From Nostoc sp. ATCC 53789 (GTDB lineage: Bacteria; Cyanobacteriota; Cyanobacteriia; Cyanobacteriales; Nostocaceae), in NCBI RefSeq assembly GCF_009873495.1, contig NZ_CP046703.1:6414501-6478500 (forward strand): a DNA stretch of 64,000 nucleotides, in the 5' to 3' direction. The notes beneath the pieces are model-generated. The model had not been told where the DNA came from. It worked only from the letters and a program-made list of their open reading frames with translations, and ran no database searches. The translations under genes were made by a program, and so were the position numbers. How positions within the stretch are numbered: the stretch's first letter is position 1; each line of letters starts with the position of its first letter. Shown one piece after another: positions 16,822-25,926 of this stretch.

Positions 16822-17343
16822 TTAACCTTCAGTTTTTTCTATTTGATCTCTGATATCATTTAAATCTATATATCTATCAGTAGCGTTCCGTAGTTCTCTA
16901 GCGATCATTCCTTCTGTTGATACTACCGTAATATGTGTATTTTTTGAGCGTAATAGTTCGATTGCTCGTTCAAAATCTCCATCACCACTGAATAATACTA
17001 CTCGGTCATACTGGTCTACTGTATTAAACATATCTACAACAATTTCAATATCTAAATTCGCTTTTTGCGAGTAACGACCAGAAGTATCATCATAATATTC
17101 TTTAAGGATTTTAGTTCGGACTGTATATCCTAGACTAATTAGAGCATCTCTAAAACCTCGTTGATCTTGTGGGTCTTTTAAGCCAGTGTACCAGAATGCA
17201 TTAATTAATGTTGTTTCTGATTGCTCATGTTTAAAGTATTCTAAGACTCGCCGTGGGTCAAAAAACCACCCATTTTTTTGTTGAGCATAGAACATATTGT
17301 TTCCGTCTACAAAAATAGACAGACGATTCATTGGAGAACCCAT
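16822..17343 (-). CDS. LabA-like NYN-domain protein (DUF88)
   Basis: A 173-residue protein with a complete NYN (PIN-like) fold: RLSIFVDGNNMFYAQ (Asp of the metal site), LINAFWYTGLKDPQ, KANLDIEIVVDMF, VVLFSGDGDFERAIELL and a C-terminal YIDLNDIRDQIEK. It is closest in memory to cyanobacterial LabA, a protein that modulates circadian output under KaiC, although most homologues are simply NYN predicted RNases. Start is ATG 17343 or the in-frame ATG at 17331. It is upstream of leuA on the same strand, about 95 bp apart. Confidence 0.85.
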   Translation of the reverse strand: MGSPMNRLSIFVDGNNMFYAQQKNGWFFDPRRVLEYFKHEQSETTLINAFWYTGLKDPQDQRGFRDALISLGYTVRTKILKEYYDDTSGRYSQKANLDIEIVVDMFNTVDQYDRVVLFSGDGDFERAIELLRSKNTHITVVSTEGMIARELRNATDRYIDLNDIRDQIEKTEG

Positions 17344-18083
17344 ACAAATTTACACCTAATAATATATATGAATTTAGATGGAACAATAGATTATAGCAAT
17401 TTTCAAATAGCAAGTTTGCTAATATCTATAAAGTAGCTCTTCATCTATAGCTTTTATCCTACCTCTTTCAAGGCATAACAACGGATGCAACATTGGAGTT
17501 GAGATGCTGGGTGCTAAACCTTATTCACCTCCAGCACTGCAAGAGCTACCTTCTGATCAAAATCTACCAATAAAATTGAACCAGTAACAGCATTTATCGC
17601 TGTATAACATTAAAGTTTACTCCTAAAGAGGTATAGCATAAGCTTAGGGTAGGATATAAGTTTATGCCTATCTATAGGTAGAGCTTTCAGTATCAGGACA
17701 TGCTTTCTGGGAGTACCAATATTGCGCCAAAGACAGAAGACGGCCTTGGGACAGCTTCTGGTAAAACACCCAGTTAGGAGCGTACCTGTTGGTTAGGTTA
17801 GGATCAAATCTCGCCGCAACCAATTAGCAGAGGCGAAATAGATCCGGCTCTGATCTGTGAGACAATCACTAGTTGTAACTCACTTAACAGAAAAACAATA
17901 ATTTAGGCAGTACCTGAGTAGGAATCTCTTGGGGGCTAGCTCTGCCAATAAAGGTTTGTTGATGAATAGAAGATACTTTACAAATGTATAAGATTATCAT
18001 TTAAGTCTTATTTCAATGTGCTTGCACTAAAACGTGGTCTGAATAAATAAAAGTGTTGGACTTAAATCAATCAGTAACACGAT
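17344..18083. other. 740-bp gap with a GC-richer, structured patch (possible leader or small RNA)
   Basis: No credible reading frame occurs between the divergent NYN and kinase genes. The part at about 17690-17880 is noticeably more GC-rich than its surroundings and has several potential stems, for example AGAAG/CTTCT (17737 on), CAGAG/CTCTG (17829 on) and TTGGTT/AACCAA. It does not match any RNA family I recognise (not tmRNA, SRP RNA or RNase P by core motif). It could be a small RNA gene or the 5' leader of the kinase gene. Confidence 0.3.
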
Positions 18084-20444
18084 ATGGCAGAAGAACCTAC
18101 ATCTACCTTAACTAAAAACTATGTCTCTGCTGCCAATAGACTGTCAAGTAAACCGACAAAAGTAACGTCAACAGCATCAGCTCGCCAGTCTAGATGGATG
18201 ATTCACTTAGGTCATCTCCTCGCTGGAGCTTGCGTAATGGGTGCAGCATTGCTGAGTGCTTCTGGTGGCGAATCGGTTAAATTGATGGAAAATAAGGCGC
18301 TTTCTGGCTTTTTTCAACTGCGTGGGCCGATTGTGCCTCCAGAAGACATCGTAATTTTAGCAATAGACGATCAGTCAATATCAGTTCCCGAACAGTACTA
18401 TAAAACAAATCCAAAACAGTATGCCTACCTAGAAACACTGAAATCTTATCCTTATAAACGTGCTGCATACTCCCAGATAATTAAAAAGTTAATTAAAGCA
18501 GGTGTCCGCTCTGTAGCGATAGATGTAGTTTTTGACACGCCGAGTAGTTATGGAGTTACTGACGATCGCCAATTCCAGGCAGTATTGCAAAAATATGGCA
18601 GTAAAGTTACCTTAGCGGCCGTCTACGAAAATTCTCAGACGCACCAAGGGACTTTTACACAACTGACAGACCCACAACAGATGTTTCGTACAGGGTCAGT
18701 TTCTATTGGCTCAGTTAATTTCCCCGTAGAGGTGGATGGTAAAGTTCATCGATTGGCGAGTGAGTTTTCTAAGTCGTTGGGTGAAGATAATTTGATCGAG
18801 AAGCTACCCTCTTTTGATGAAGCAGTACTCAGGACAGCACGAGTAAATTATCCGCGACCAAAAGGCGATCGCATTTATTTTTGGGGTTCTGCGGGTACAT
18901 TTGAGCAAATACCCTTTTGGCACGTACTCGACCCGGAAAATTGGAATACCTATTTGCAGCAGGGAAAGGTCTTCAAAGACAAGATAGTGCTGATTGGTGC
19001 GACAGATAAGTTAAATAATGATTATTATCCAGTCGCTGCTAGCAACAGCGCTAAACCGATGTCGGGCGTGGAAATTCATGCCAATGCGATCGCAACTTTG
19101 ATGTTAGGGAAAGCGATCGCTCCAGGAATTAACACTCCACCATTGCAGGGTTTGTTTGTGCTAGTTCTAGTTGGCAGTGCAGCCTTGATGATTAGCAGAC
19201 ACAAGCGTAGCATCAATAGATTTTTATATAGCCTCGCCCTATCTGGCGCTTGGTTAGGAATTAGCTATGGGTTATTTGTCTATGGTCAATTAATTTTTCC
19301 TACGATTGTACCAATGATTGCGATCGCCATGACCGGACTTTCCTACCTGGGAACCTCAGTCATGAGAGAAAGCATCAGAAAACGTCAATTAGTAAACATT
19401 TTCCAGAAGTATCAAACATCTCCCGTTGTTCAAGAGATTATCAGTCAACAATATGACTTGCAATACTTAATCCAGCAACGAGATTTAGCCTTATCAGGAA
19501 AAGTCTTGGCTCGACGCTACAAAATTGTCAAAGTTCTCGGTTCCGGTGGATTCAGCGAAACCTACATTGCCGAAGATACCCAACGTCCTGGGAGTCCGCG
19601 ATGTGTTGTCAAGCAACTAAAACCAGCCAGCACTAAACCAGAAGCCTTGCAACTTGCCAGACGTTTATTTCACTCAGAGGCGCAAACCCTAGAAAAATTA
19701 GGAACACACGATCAGATCCCTCAACTTTTGGCGTATTTTGAAGAAGATGAAGAATTTTATCTAGTGCAAGAACAGATAATTGGTCATACTTTAAATCAGG
19801 AATTGCCACCAGGTAGAGCAATTGATGAAATTGCCGCGATCAAAATTGTCAGAGACTTATTGCAAACATTAACATTTGTTCATCAAAATAATGTGATTCA
19901 TCGGGATATTAAGCCCAGTAATATTATCCGGCGACACTCAGATGGAAAACTGGTATTGATTGACTTTGGAGCCGTCAAAGAAGTCAGCACAAAACAGCTT
20001 GATACTGAAGAGCAAACCCCCTTTACCATTGGCATTGGAACTCAGGGTTACGCACCCAGCGAACAATGTTTTGGCCGTCCCCAATACAGTAGTGACATCT
20101 ATGCAGTGGGTATGGTTGGGATTAGAGCCTTGACTGGTGTAGCACCCCGTGAGCTAGATAGAGATGCTGATGGAGAGATAAAATGGAGTGATGCCTACGG
20201 CGGTAAACTACGCTCTCAGGTAAGCCGCTCCGTTGCTAATATTCTCAGTAAAATGGTGCTGGATGACTTCAAACACCGATATCAGTCTGCATCAGAGGCT
20301 CTTGAGGATCTGAAAGCTTTTGACAATGTGGTAAATTCCCACAGAGGATACCCAATGCTAGGGGATGACTCATTAACAAATACTTTAGACCAATTAAACG
20401 CTCCCACAAAATCTTGCTCAGAGGTATCCTCAGAAACTTCTTGA
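18084..20444 (+). CDS. CHASE2-domain serine/threonine protein kinase
   Basis: A 786-residue transmembrane receptor kinase. After a short cytosolic tail, the first membrane helix (HLLAGACVMGAALLSA) leads to an extracytoplasmic CHASE2 sensor at about 70-350 (IVILAIDDQSI, VRSVAIDVVFD, KIVLIGAT). Three membrane helices follow near 352-425. The kinase domain covers about 478-745: GSGGFSET (P-loop), VVKQLKP (ATP lysine), HRDIKPSN (catalytic loop) and DFGAVKEV (metal Asp), so it looks active. CHASE2 ligands are not known. ATG at 18084 gives the complete protein. The long 5' gap may contain its leader. Confidence 0.93.
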   Translation: MAEEPTSTLTKNYVSAANRLSSKPTKVTSTASARQSRWMIHLGHLLAGACVMGAALLSASGGESVKLMENKALSGFFQLRGPIVPPEDIVILAIDDQSISVPEQYYKTNPKQYAYLETLKSYPYKRAAYSQIIKKLIKAGVRSVAIDVVFDTPSSYGVTDDRQFQAVLQKYGSKVTLAAVYENSQTHQGTFTQLTDPQQMFRTGSVSIGSVNFPVEVDGKVHRLASEFSKSLGEDNLIEKLPSFDEAVLRTARVNYPRPKGDRIYFWGSAGTFEQIPFWHVLDPENWNTYLQQGKVFKDKIVLIGATDKLNNDYYPVAASNSAKPMSGVEIHANAIATLMLGKAIAPGINTPPLQGLFVLVLVGSAALMISRHKRSINRFLYSLALSGAWLGISYGLFVYGQLIFPTIVPMIAIAMTGLSYLGTSVMRESIRKRQLVNIFQKYQTSPVVQEIISQQYDLQYLIQQRDLALSGKVLARRYKIVKVLGSGGFSETYIAEDTQRPGSPRCVVKQLKPASTKPEALQLARRLFHSEAQTLEKLGTHDQIPQLLAYFEEDEEFYLVQEQIIGHTLNQELPPGRAIDEIAAIKIVRDLLQTLTFVHQNNVIHRDIKPSNIIRRHSDGKLVLIDFGAVKEVSTKQLDTEEQTPFTIGIGTQGYAPSEQCFGRPQYSSDIYAVGMVGIRALTGVAPRELDRDADGEIKWSDAYGGKLRSQVSRSVANILSKMVLDDFKHRYQSASEALEDLKAFDNVVNSHRGYPMLGDDSLTNTLDQLNAPTKSCSEVSSETS

Positions 20445-20483
20445 GAAGCACACGGGGACACGGGAAGAAAAATCTATAAAGAA

Positions 20484-20508
20484 GGCAGTTTTCTTCCTGC
20501 CTCCTGCC
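20484..20508. repeat. Direct repeat copy A flanking the reductase-like gene
   Basis: GGCAGTTTTCTTCCTGCC followed by TCCTGCC matches copy B at 22166-22190 in 24 of 25 positions and in the same orientation. The TCCTGCC heptamer makes it part of the short-repeat class seen elsewhere in the window. Confidence 0.7.
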
Positions 20509-20516
20509 CCCTTCAC

Positions 20517-21875
20517 TCATTCCTGCACCTGATTTAACGAAAAAAATTCTTCTCCTACCGTAGGGTGAATACCTATTATTTCATCCAAGTCTTCCTTGAT
20601 AATGCCCTTGCGAATTGCCACACCCAGACTTTGAATGATATCTGCTGCGTGTTCACCCACCAGATGAGCGCCCAAAACTTGCCCAGAATCGCCATTTAAA
20701 ACTAACTTCATAGTGGTTGGCTGATTCTGTTCGGTTAACTGATACAAAAGTGGTTGGAATTGGGTGCAGTAGCATTGTACAGATTCACCAAATTTTTCCC
20801 GTGCCTTCGCCTCCGTCATCCCCACACCAGCCGCTTCTGGACGGCAAAAAACAGCAGAGGGCACATAATCATAATCCAGTTTTTGCACCTTGTTGCCAAA
20901 AATTGTATTGGCAAAAGCAATACCTTCTGCCTTCGCCACGGGAGACAATTGCACTCGGCTGGTGCAGTCACCCACAGCAAAAATATTTTCTTGGGTGGTG
21001 CGGCTGTATTCATCTACTTTGATTGCACCATGTTCGCCAAGTTCAACATGGGCATTTTCTAAACCAAGATTCTTGGTATTTGGAGCGTAACCTGTGGCAA
21101 CCAAGATCGTATCTGCTGTAATGATTTGTCGCTTCTTACCAGTAATAGTTAATAACAAACTCTCATCAGAGTATTTGATTTCTTGAACAGTACTACTAGT
21201 CAATAACTTAATTCCGCGTTTGCTCAAACCTTGTTGTACCGCAGAGCGAATGTCATCATCAAACCCTGATAAAATCATCTCGTCTTTTTCAATCACCGTC
21301 ACCTGGCAACCGAAAGCGTGCATCATGCTGGAAAATTCTACGCCAATGTAGCCACCGCCAATAATTGCTAAACGTTTCGGTAGATAAGGTAACTGAAACA
21401 TCTCGCGGGATGTAATGGCATATTCTATACCTGGGATTTTGGGCTTGAGGGGTTGCCCTCCCACAGCAATTAAAATTTTGTCGGCTGTAACTTTAAGTCC
21501 ATTGATATCGACAGTATGAGCATCGATGAAAGTGGCACGATCGCAAATTAGTTCAATTCCAGCTTTCTGTAATTGCTGAAAGTAAGTCTGGTTGAGGGTG
21601 TCAAGATGCTGATGTACTGACTTAATGAATAATGTCCAGTCAAAATATGTTTGGTACTCACTCCATCCATAACTGGGGGCTATTTGCTTTTGTAGGGCGA
21701 AGTCAGCAGCGTAGACAATCAGTTTTTTGGGAATGCAACCGCGATTTACACAGGTTCCACCGATGGATTCTTGTTCGGCAATAGCAACACGAACACCGTA
21801 ACTAGCTGCTTTTTTAGCTGCTGCCAATCCACCAGGCCCAGCACCAATGACAAACAGGTTGTAATCAAATGCCAT
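20517..21875 (-). CDS. Glutathione-reductase-like FAD-dependent disulfide oxidoreductase
   Basis: A 452-residue class I pyridine nucleotide-disulfide reductase: FAD motif VIGAGPGGLAAAK (9-21), redox pair C42-VNRG-C47, second Rossmann motif IIGGGYIGVEF (about 172-182), FAD-binding VGDCTSRVQLSP and the C-terminal His-Glu pair in GIHPTVGEE. It is a clear paralogue of the enzyme at 44658-46034. Unlike that copy, the strand after the second Rossmann glycines reads VIEKDE, an acidic residue typical of NADH-using family members, with no arginine for NADPH. I therefore call it reductase-like; glutathione, another thiol or a different disulfide may be the substrate. It converges with the kinase gene. 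Confidence 0.87.
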   Translation of the reverse strand: MAFDYNLFVIGAGPGGLAAAKKAASYGVRVAIAEQESIGGTCVNRGCIPKKLIVYAADFALQKQIAPSYGWSEYQTYFDWTLFIKSVHQHLDTLNQTYFQQLQKAGIELICDRATFIDAHTVDINGLKVTADKILIAVGGQPLKPKIPGIEYAITSREMFQLPYLPKRLAIIGGGYIGVEFSSMMHAFGCQVTVIEKDEMILSGFDDDIRSAVQQGLSKRGIKLLTSSTVQEIKYSDESLLLTITGKKRQIITADTILVATGYAPNTKNLGLENAHVELGEHGAIKVDEYSRTTQENIFAVGDCTSRVQLSPVAKAEGIAFANTIFGNKVQKLDYDYVPSAVFCRPEAAGVGMTEAKAREKFGESVQCYCTQFQPLLYQLTEQNQPTTMKLVLNGDSGQVLGAHLVGEHAADIIQSLGVAIRKGIIKEDLDEIIGIHPTVGEEFFSLNQVQE

Positions 21876-22039
21876 AAAAATCTGTTCCTTTTTTACTTTC
21901 TGGAAAGCAGAGCTATTTCATTCCTTATAGTTATTCAGACAAAACTTAATCTACTGTCTTTGGGTGGACAAGTTTGGATGGAACCATTCTGATATGTAGC
22001 AAATTGCCGCTTTGCTTGCAATTAGATTGAAAAGGAATA

Positions 22040-22068
22040 GCGTAGGCGCAGCCCAACCTAGGCATCGC
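22040..22068. repeat. REP-like interspersed repeat, second copy
   Basis: GCGTAGGCGCAGCCC...TAGGCATCGC, closely matching 9416-9444. A related palindromic stretch with a HIP1 site and TCTCGTAGAGA follows at 22135-22161. The gap 21876-22253 holds these repeats and copy B of the 25-bp direct repeat, and no gene. Confidence 0.6.
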
Positions 22069-22165
22069 TAGAATACTGCTAAGTTATATTACATTATCTT
22101 GTAAAAAAATATCTTGCCTAGTTTTGGTGGATATGCGATCGCGCAGCGTCTCGTAGAGAGCGTCG

Positions 22166-22190
22166 GGCAGTTTTCCTCCTGCCTCCTGCC
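22166..22190. repeat. Direct repeat copy B flanking the reductase-like gene
   Basis: GGCAGTTTTCCTCCTGCC plus TCCTGCC, one mismatch from copy A at 20484-20508. The two copies bracket the reductase-like gene at a distance of 1.68 kb. Confidence 0.7.
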
Positions 22191-22253
22191 TTCTGCCTTC
22201 CTTGATAAATAAATTATCCCATCTTGTCGGGTGGGCAACATCAGCGCCTATGA

Positions 22254-24575
22254 TTACAGTGAATCAAGGAAAATTTGCATCTCCTCTGCATCTCGTGTCA
22301 TTCCCAAGAGCTTAAAACCATCAATAGCCTTAATTGACAATTGGTAGGCTTTCTCTGCACTTCCCCACTTTTTCTCCCAACGGGCAAGAGAACGCCGATA
22401 GCGAGCCAAACGTCGCTTGTTGTGAGTCGTTTCAGCAACAGTCAAGCCTTGAATTAATAGCTTTTGAGCTTCGTCGCGATCGCCTTGTTCAATTGCAATA
22501 TCGGCCAGCCAATTTTGAGCAGAATTGATCACCCGATGCCAACTAATTTTTTCTGCACTTTTCATCACCTCTTGAAAGAGCTTCTTTGCTGAAAGATATT
22601 CACCTTCTAAATAAAGGATTTCAGCCTGATGATAAAGAACAGGAATAAAATAGCGGATATGCTGTCGCTCTTCTAGATTCGCCTCGATCACCAATCTTTC
22701 TTCTTCCGTTAGCCAGTGGCGTGCATCTTGATAATCCTTCTGTCTAATTTGCAGCCTAGCCATACTTTCGGCTAAGTCAGCCTGAACACATAAATCTGCA
22801 TGATCACGCAAAATCCACGTCCGTCGCAAAATTTTATCTGCTTCTTTCAGACTCACAGAGGAACACTCTCGAATTAGTAGCCAGCTTTTGCGGACGATGA
22901 TTTTTACAAAACAAGACCATTCACCACGCCGTTCTGATTGTTCTATGAGCCATTGCAGCCAAAAGCGATCGTCCCAATAGGCATAGAGATTTGCATAGTG
23001 GCTTAAGAGAAGCCATAAATCTCTAACTGCTTCATAGTGTTCTTTGTCTTCACACCAATGAAGTACTGCTCGCAGATTTCCTTCTTCTGGTTCTAACTTA
23101 TTGTAGTGTATCCATTTTTCCCAATCTTCTCCGGCATAATTGTGGGCAAAATCCAGATACCATCTCACCCAACGCCTTCGTGCTTCTCTCTCAAAATCTG
23201 GGTAAGCGGCTAATTCTGCTAAGGCATATTCACGAGTCAGAGATAGCATATCAAACCGCTTAGTCTCTGGGTTGAGATTCACCAAGGAAAGTTGCTGCAA
23301 ACGCGCCAAGCCATTATTTACAACATCAGGAGCGGCTGTTAGCCCAGCAACCTCAGCCACAGCTGCGAGTATGGCAGAGTCAGGAAAAATCGCCAGTGAC
23401 ATGAGTAACTTGTGCGGTGGCTGTCCCTTGATTCCTTGTACTGATTGCTCAAAGCAAAAACGAGCCACATCACCTGTAGCCGAGGTTAATCGATTCAATA
23501 CCGAGTTTAGGGAGTAGCCACCGGATAATTGACCAAGCGAATATACGATCGCCAGAGGGATGCCGCCAGTGTGAGCGTAGAGTTGCTCAGAGTCTTCATC
23601 GTTGATGCTTATACCTTTTTCTTCTGCTTGTTGTCGAATCAACTGCAAACCATCATCTGGAGGTAAGTTTCGCAAACGGATTGGCAGCAAGGCAATTTGT
23701 TCGCGGCTAGTAATTATTACTTTGATGCAAATGGGTAAATTATATAAAAACTCAATAACCTCATTTCTGTCCTCTATAGTTTCCATATTGTCCACAATCA
23801 ACAGTGTTCTCCGTTTTGAGAGAATTTGGCGAACACGATCAAATTGGTCATTGGGAGGAGATTGAAGAATTGTCGGGTCGTCTAAAGCATTAGCAATTTC
23901 TCGAAAGATATCGCGTAGATTACGCTGTCCCTGTTGCCGCCACAAGATACTATTAGTGGGAATAAGTTCTTGCTGTTTAGCTGAAGTGAAAATAATCGCA
24001 TCAAATTTGGGTGCGTCAGAAGAGTTTTCGTTACTAGCTTTTAAGCATAGGTAAGCAGCTGCTAATACCAGCGCCGTTTTACCTACGCCACCAATGCCAT
24101 GTACTGTGATCATGTGAGCGCCATGCACTGACGAAAGGCGTTCTAATAGCTTTTTCATATCTGCCTCCCGACCAATAAATTGGGTGTAAGTCGGTGCTGG
24201 CAAATTGTGGGGGATGTCACGGCGTTGGATAGCAGCTACAACAGACCCTCTACGATAACCATGTCTTTCCAAAACGTAGACAAGATTGCTGGACTTAACA
24301 CTTTTATTTGCTTCTCCTGTCAAAACTTCAATATCCCGATAGATATTGCTTAACCCTGCTCTGACAGCAGCGTTTTCTTTGTGCAAATCTTGACCAATCT
24401 TTTTCAAGCTGTACCCACAGAGTAGCCCAAGTAACAGGTCTTTCCTAGTACTTTGTCTGTAACGCTTTTGCAGCGTAACCTCCAAATTCGTCAGTAGTCG
24501 GTCTATCTCCCAGTCCTGCAAAATCTTGCGATTCCAACTTTTAGGTAAATTCCAATCTTCTGACTGACCTGGCAT
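22254..24575 (-). CDS. NB-ARC STAND NTPase with N-terminal helix-turn-helix-like domain and TPR-like C terminus
   Basis: A 773-residue signalling ATPase. Residues 1-110 form a small helical domain (LLLGLLCGYSLKKIGQDLH...IYRDIEVLTG) like the HTH heads of cyanobacterial NB-ARC proteins. The NB-ARC core has FIGREADMKKLLERL, Walker A GIGGVGKTA (about 160), Walker B RTLLIVDNME (about 248), sensor VIITSRE and the GIPLAIVYSLGQL GLPL-like motif. The rest, about 470-773, is helical TPR-type repeats (AEILYLEGEYLSAKKLFQE). STAND proteins of this form are molecular switches; some act in regulation and others in phage defence, and the effector here is not obvious. Confidence 0.85.
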   Translation of the reverse strand: MPGQSEDWNLPKSWNRKILQDWEIDRLLTNLEVTLQKRYRQSTRKDLLLGLLCGYSLKKIGQDLHKENAAVRAGLSNIYRDIEVLTGEANKSVKSSNLVYVLERHGYRRGSVVAAIQRRDIPHNLPAPTYTQFIGREADMKKLLERLSSVHGAHMITVHGIGGVGKTALVLAAAYLCLKASNENSSDAPKFDAIIFTSAKQQELIPTNSILWRQQGQRNLRDIFREIANALDDPTILQSPPNDQFDRVRQILSKRRTLLIVDNMETIEDRNEVIEFLYNLPICIKVIITSREQIALLPIRLRNLPPDDGLQLIRQQAEEKGISINDEDSEQLYAHTGGIPLAIVYSLGQLSGGYSLNSVLNRLTSATGDVARFCFEQSVQGIKGQPPHKLLMSLAIFPDSAILAAVAEVAGLTAAPDVVNNGLARLQQLSLVNLNPETKRFDMLSLTREYALAELAAYPDFEREARRRWVRWYLDFAHNYAGEDWEKWIHYNKLEPEEGNLRAVLHWCEDKEHYEAVRDLWLLLSHYANLYAYWDDRFWLQWLIEQSERRGEWSCFVKIIVRKSWLLIRECSSVSLKEADKILRRTWILRDHADLCVQADLAESMARLQIRQKDYQDARHWLTEEERLVIEANLEERQHIRYFIPVLYHQAEILYLEGEYLSAKKLFQEVMKSAEKISWHRVINSAQNWLADIAIEQGDRDEAQKLLIQGLTVAETTHNKRRLARYRRSLARWEKKWGSAEKAYQLSIKAIDGFKLLGMTRDAEEMQIFLDSL

Positions 24576-24808
24576 AAATATTACCCAATAAATTCGTCAT
24601 CAATGTGGCGTTAGCAACATTTTAACGAACAAAAGTTTGACAAATTAGTAACATTTTTTTAACAGTGTTAACTCCTGTCTTAAATTTAACCAGTAAGCTA
24701 ATTTGTAAGTTTATTTTTGTCTCTAGTACGTAGAGGCTGCCGACCATATCGACTTGTAAGCTCTAAAACTTTGCCTGATGATTTTTTCACCAATTACCCA
24801 ATAAAAGT

Positions 24809-25660
24809 ATGAAAAATAAAACACTTAACGTTCTAAACCTCTTATTGGGACTAAAACAATCCCGACGTTATTTTCCAGAAGAAAAACAAGTCTGTGTATT
24901 CAATAAACGTCCCATATTATACCGAGGCTTTTCACCAAACTCTGCACAAGAATCAATCAATGAACTCCAAGAGCGACTGCAAGCTCAGGGTTTTCTCTCA
25001 ACTATTAGTGGTAAATTTGACTTAGAAACAGAAGAGGCTGTAATTAAATTTCAGAAAGCTAATAATCTTCAGGTAGATGGGATAGTTGGGCCACTAAGTT
25101 GGTCTTGCCTTTTCTACCCCAAGCTTTACCGCAATCAAAAAAGTATGTCTCCAAAGTTACATGATGCAGTTAAAGAACTGCAAATTATTCTCAATGAAGA
25201 AGGATTTTTTAAAAAAGAACCTGACGGGTATTTTAGTCGTGAAACTGAGAGAGGCGTTAAACGCTTTCAAAGAATTTATGGACTGAAAGATGATGGTATT
25301 GTTGGAGCTGCAACTTGGGCTGTACTTTTGGGGATGCGACAAAAAATAGACAACAACAGCTTTCTCCAGTTAGTTTATTTTCTACCACCTCAATCCTGGT
25401 TTTTATGGGAGCAGTTTTTAATGATCTCGTTCATTATGCTGGGTATTTATTATAGCCCCATACCAGGAGATGAACCTAAATGGAATACAGCCTTAGCAAC
25501 TGCTTATGGGCTTACCTGTATAGTGCCTTTTCTCTTGGAGTGTTTACCTTTGAAGCCATCGAAGCAGACTAGCTTACCGCTTTTACAATACGCTCCTTAT
25601 GTGCTAACTGGTATATTTTGGAAACCAATTATCAATTTCATGGGGGGATTATTTAATTAA
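24809..25660 (+). CDS. Peptidoglycan-binding (PG_binding_1) membrane protein
   Basis: A 283-residue protein with two PG_binding_1 repeats, about 47-106 (INELQERLQAQGF...LETEEAVIKFQKANNLQVDGIVGPLSW) and 112-176 (VKELQIILNEEGF...TERGVKRFQRIYGLKDDGIVGAATW). Three hydrophobic segments follow at about 200-220, 228-245 and 260-280. No cleavable signal peptide is obvious, so orientation of the binding domains relative to the membrane is unclear. It may link membrane and cell wall. It diverges from the NB-ARC gene. Confidence 0.85.
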   Translation: MKNKTLNVLNLLLGLKQSRRYFPEEKQVCVFNKRPILYRGFSPNSAQESINELQERLQAQGFLSTISGKFDLETEEAVIKFQKANNLQVDGIVGPLSWSCLFYPKLYRNQKSMSPKLHDAVKELQIILNEEGFFKKEPDGYFSRETERGVKRFQRIYGLKDDGIVGAATWAVLLGMRQKIDNNSFLQLVYFLPPQSWFLWEQFLMISFIMLGIYYSPIPGDEPKWNTALATAYGLTCIVPFLLECLPLKPSKQTSLPLLQYAPYVLTGIFWKPIINFMGGLFN

Positions 25661-25771
25661 GCATTCGGTAGTTGAATAAATGATGAGCGATGTCTAATTT
25701 TCGGGTTGTGCTTGTAAAAAATTGCGATCGCTTCGGGCTGGTATGCGATCGCACATCAAAAATCAAACAAA

Positions 25772-25878
25772 GGCGGGTGCGGGGTTTGAACCCGCTAATC
25801 CCCACAATGGTGGAGACATAACCGATAACCTTAATTCTTCGGCCCCGAGAGGCAAGTTGCGAACAAGGATAACCCGCC
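25772..25878 (-). ncRNA. Y RNA (YrlA class) copy 1, downstream of rsr
   Basis: The 107-nt minus-strand sequence folds with a perfect 7-bp acceptor-like stem (GGCGGGT / ACCCGCC), a perfect T arm (GCGGG-TTCAAAC-CCCGC) and an anticodon-arm-like hairpin (CTCCAC-CATT-GTGGGG). In place of a D arm it carries the Ro-binding-like module ACTTGCC, loop, GGCCGAAG, then AAGGTTATCGG. The same module occurs in the three copies upstream of the Ro gene. The 3' end is followed at once by TTTGTTTGATTTTT, so the terminal stem may double as a terminator. It lies 48 bp after the rsr stop. Confidence 0.85.
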
Positions 25879-25926
25879 ATGAAATATGAAGGATAAAGTG
25901 TTTCATCCTTTACCCTTCAGCAATAT

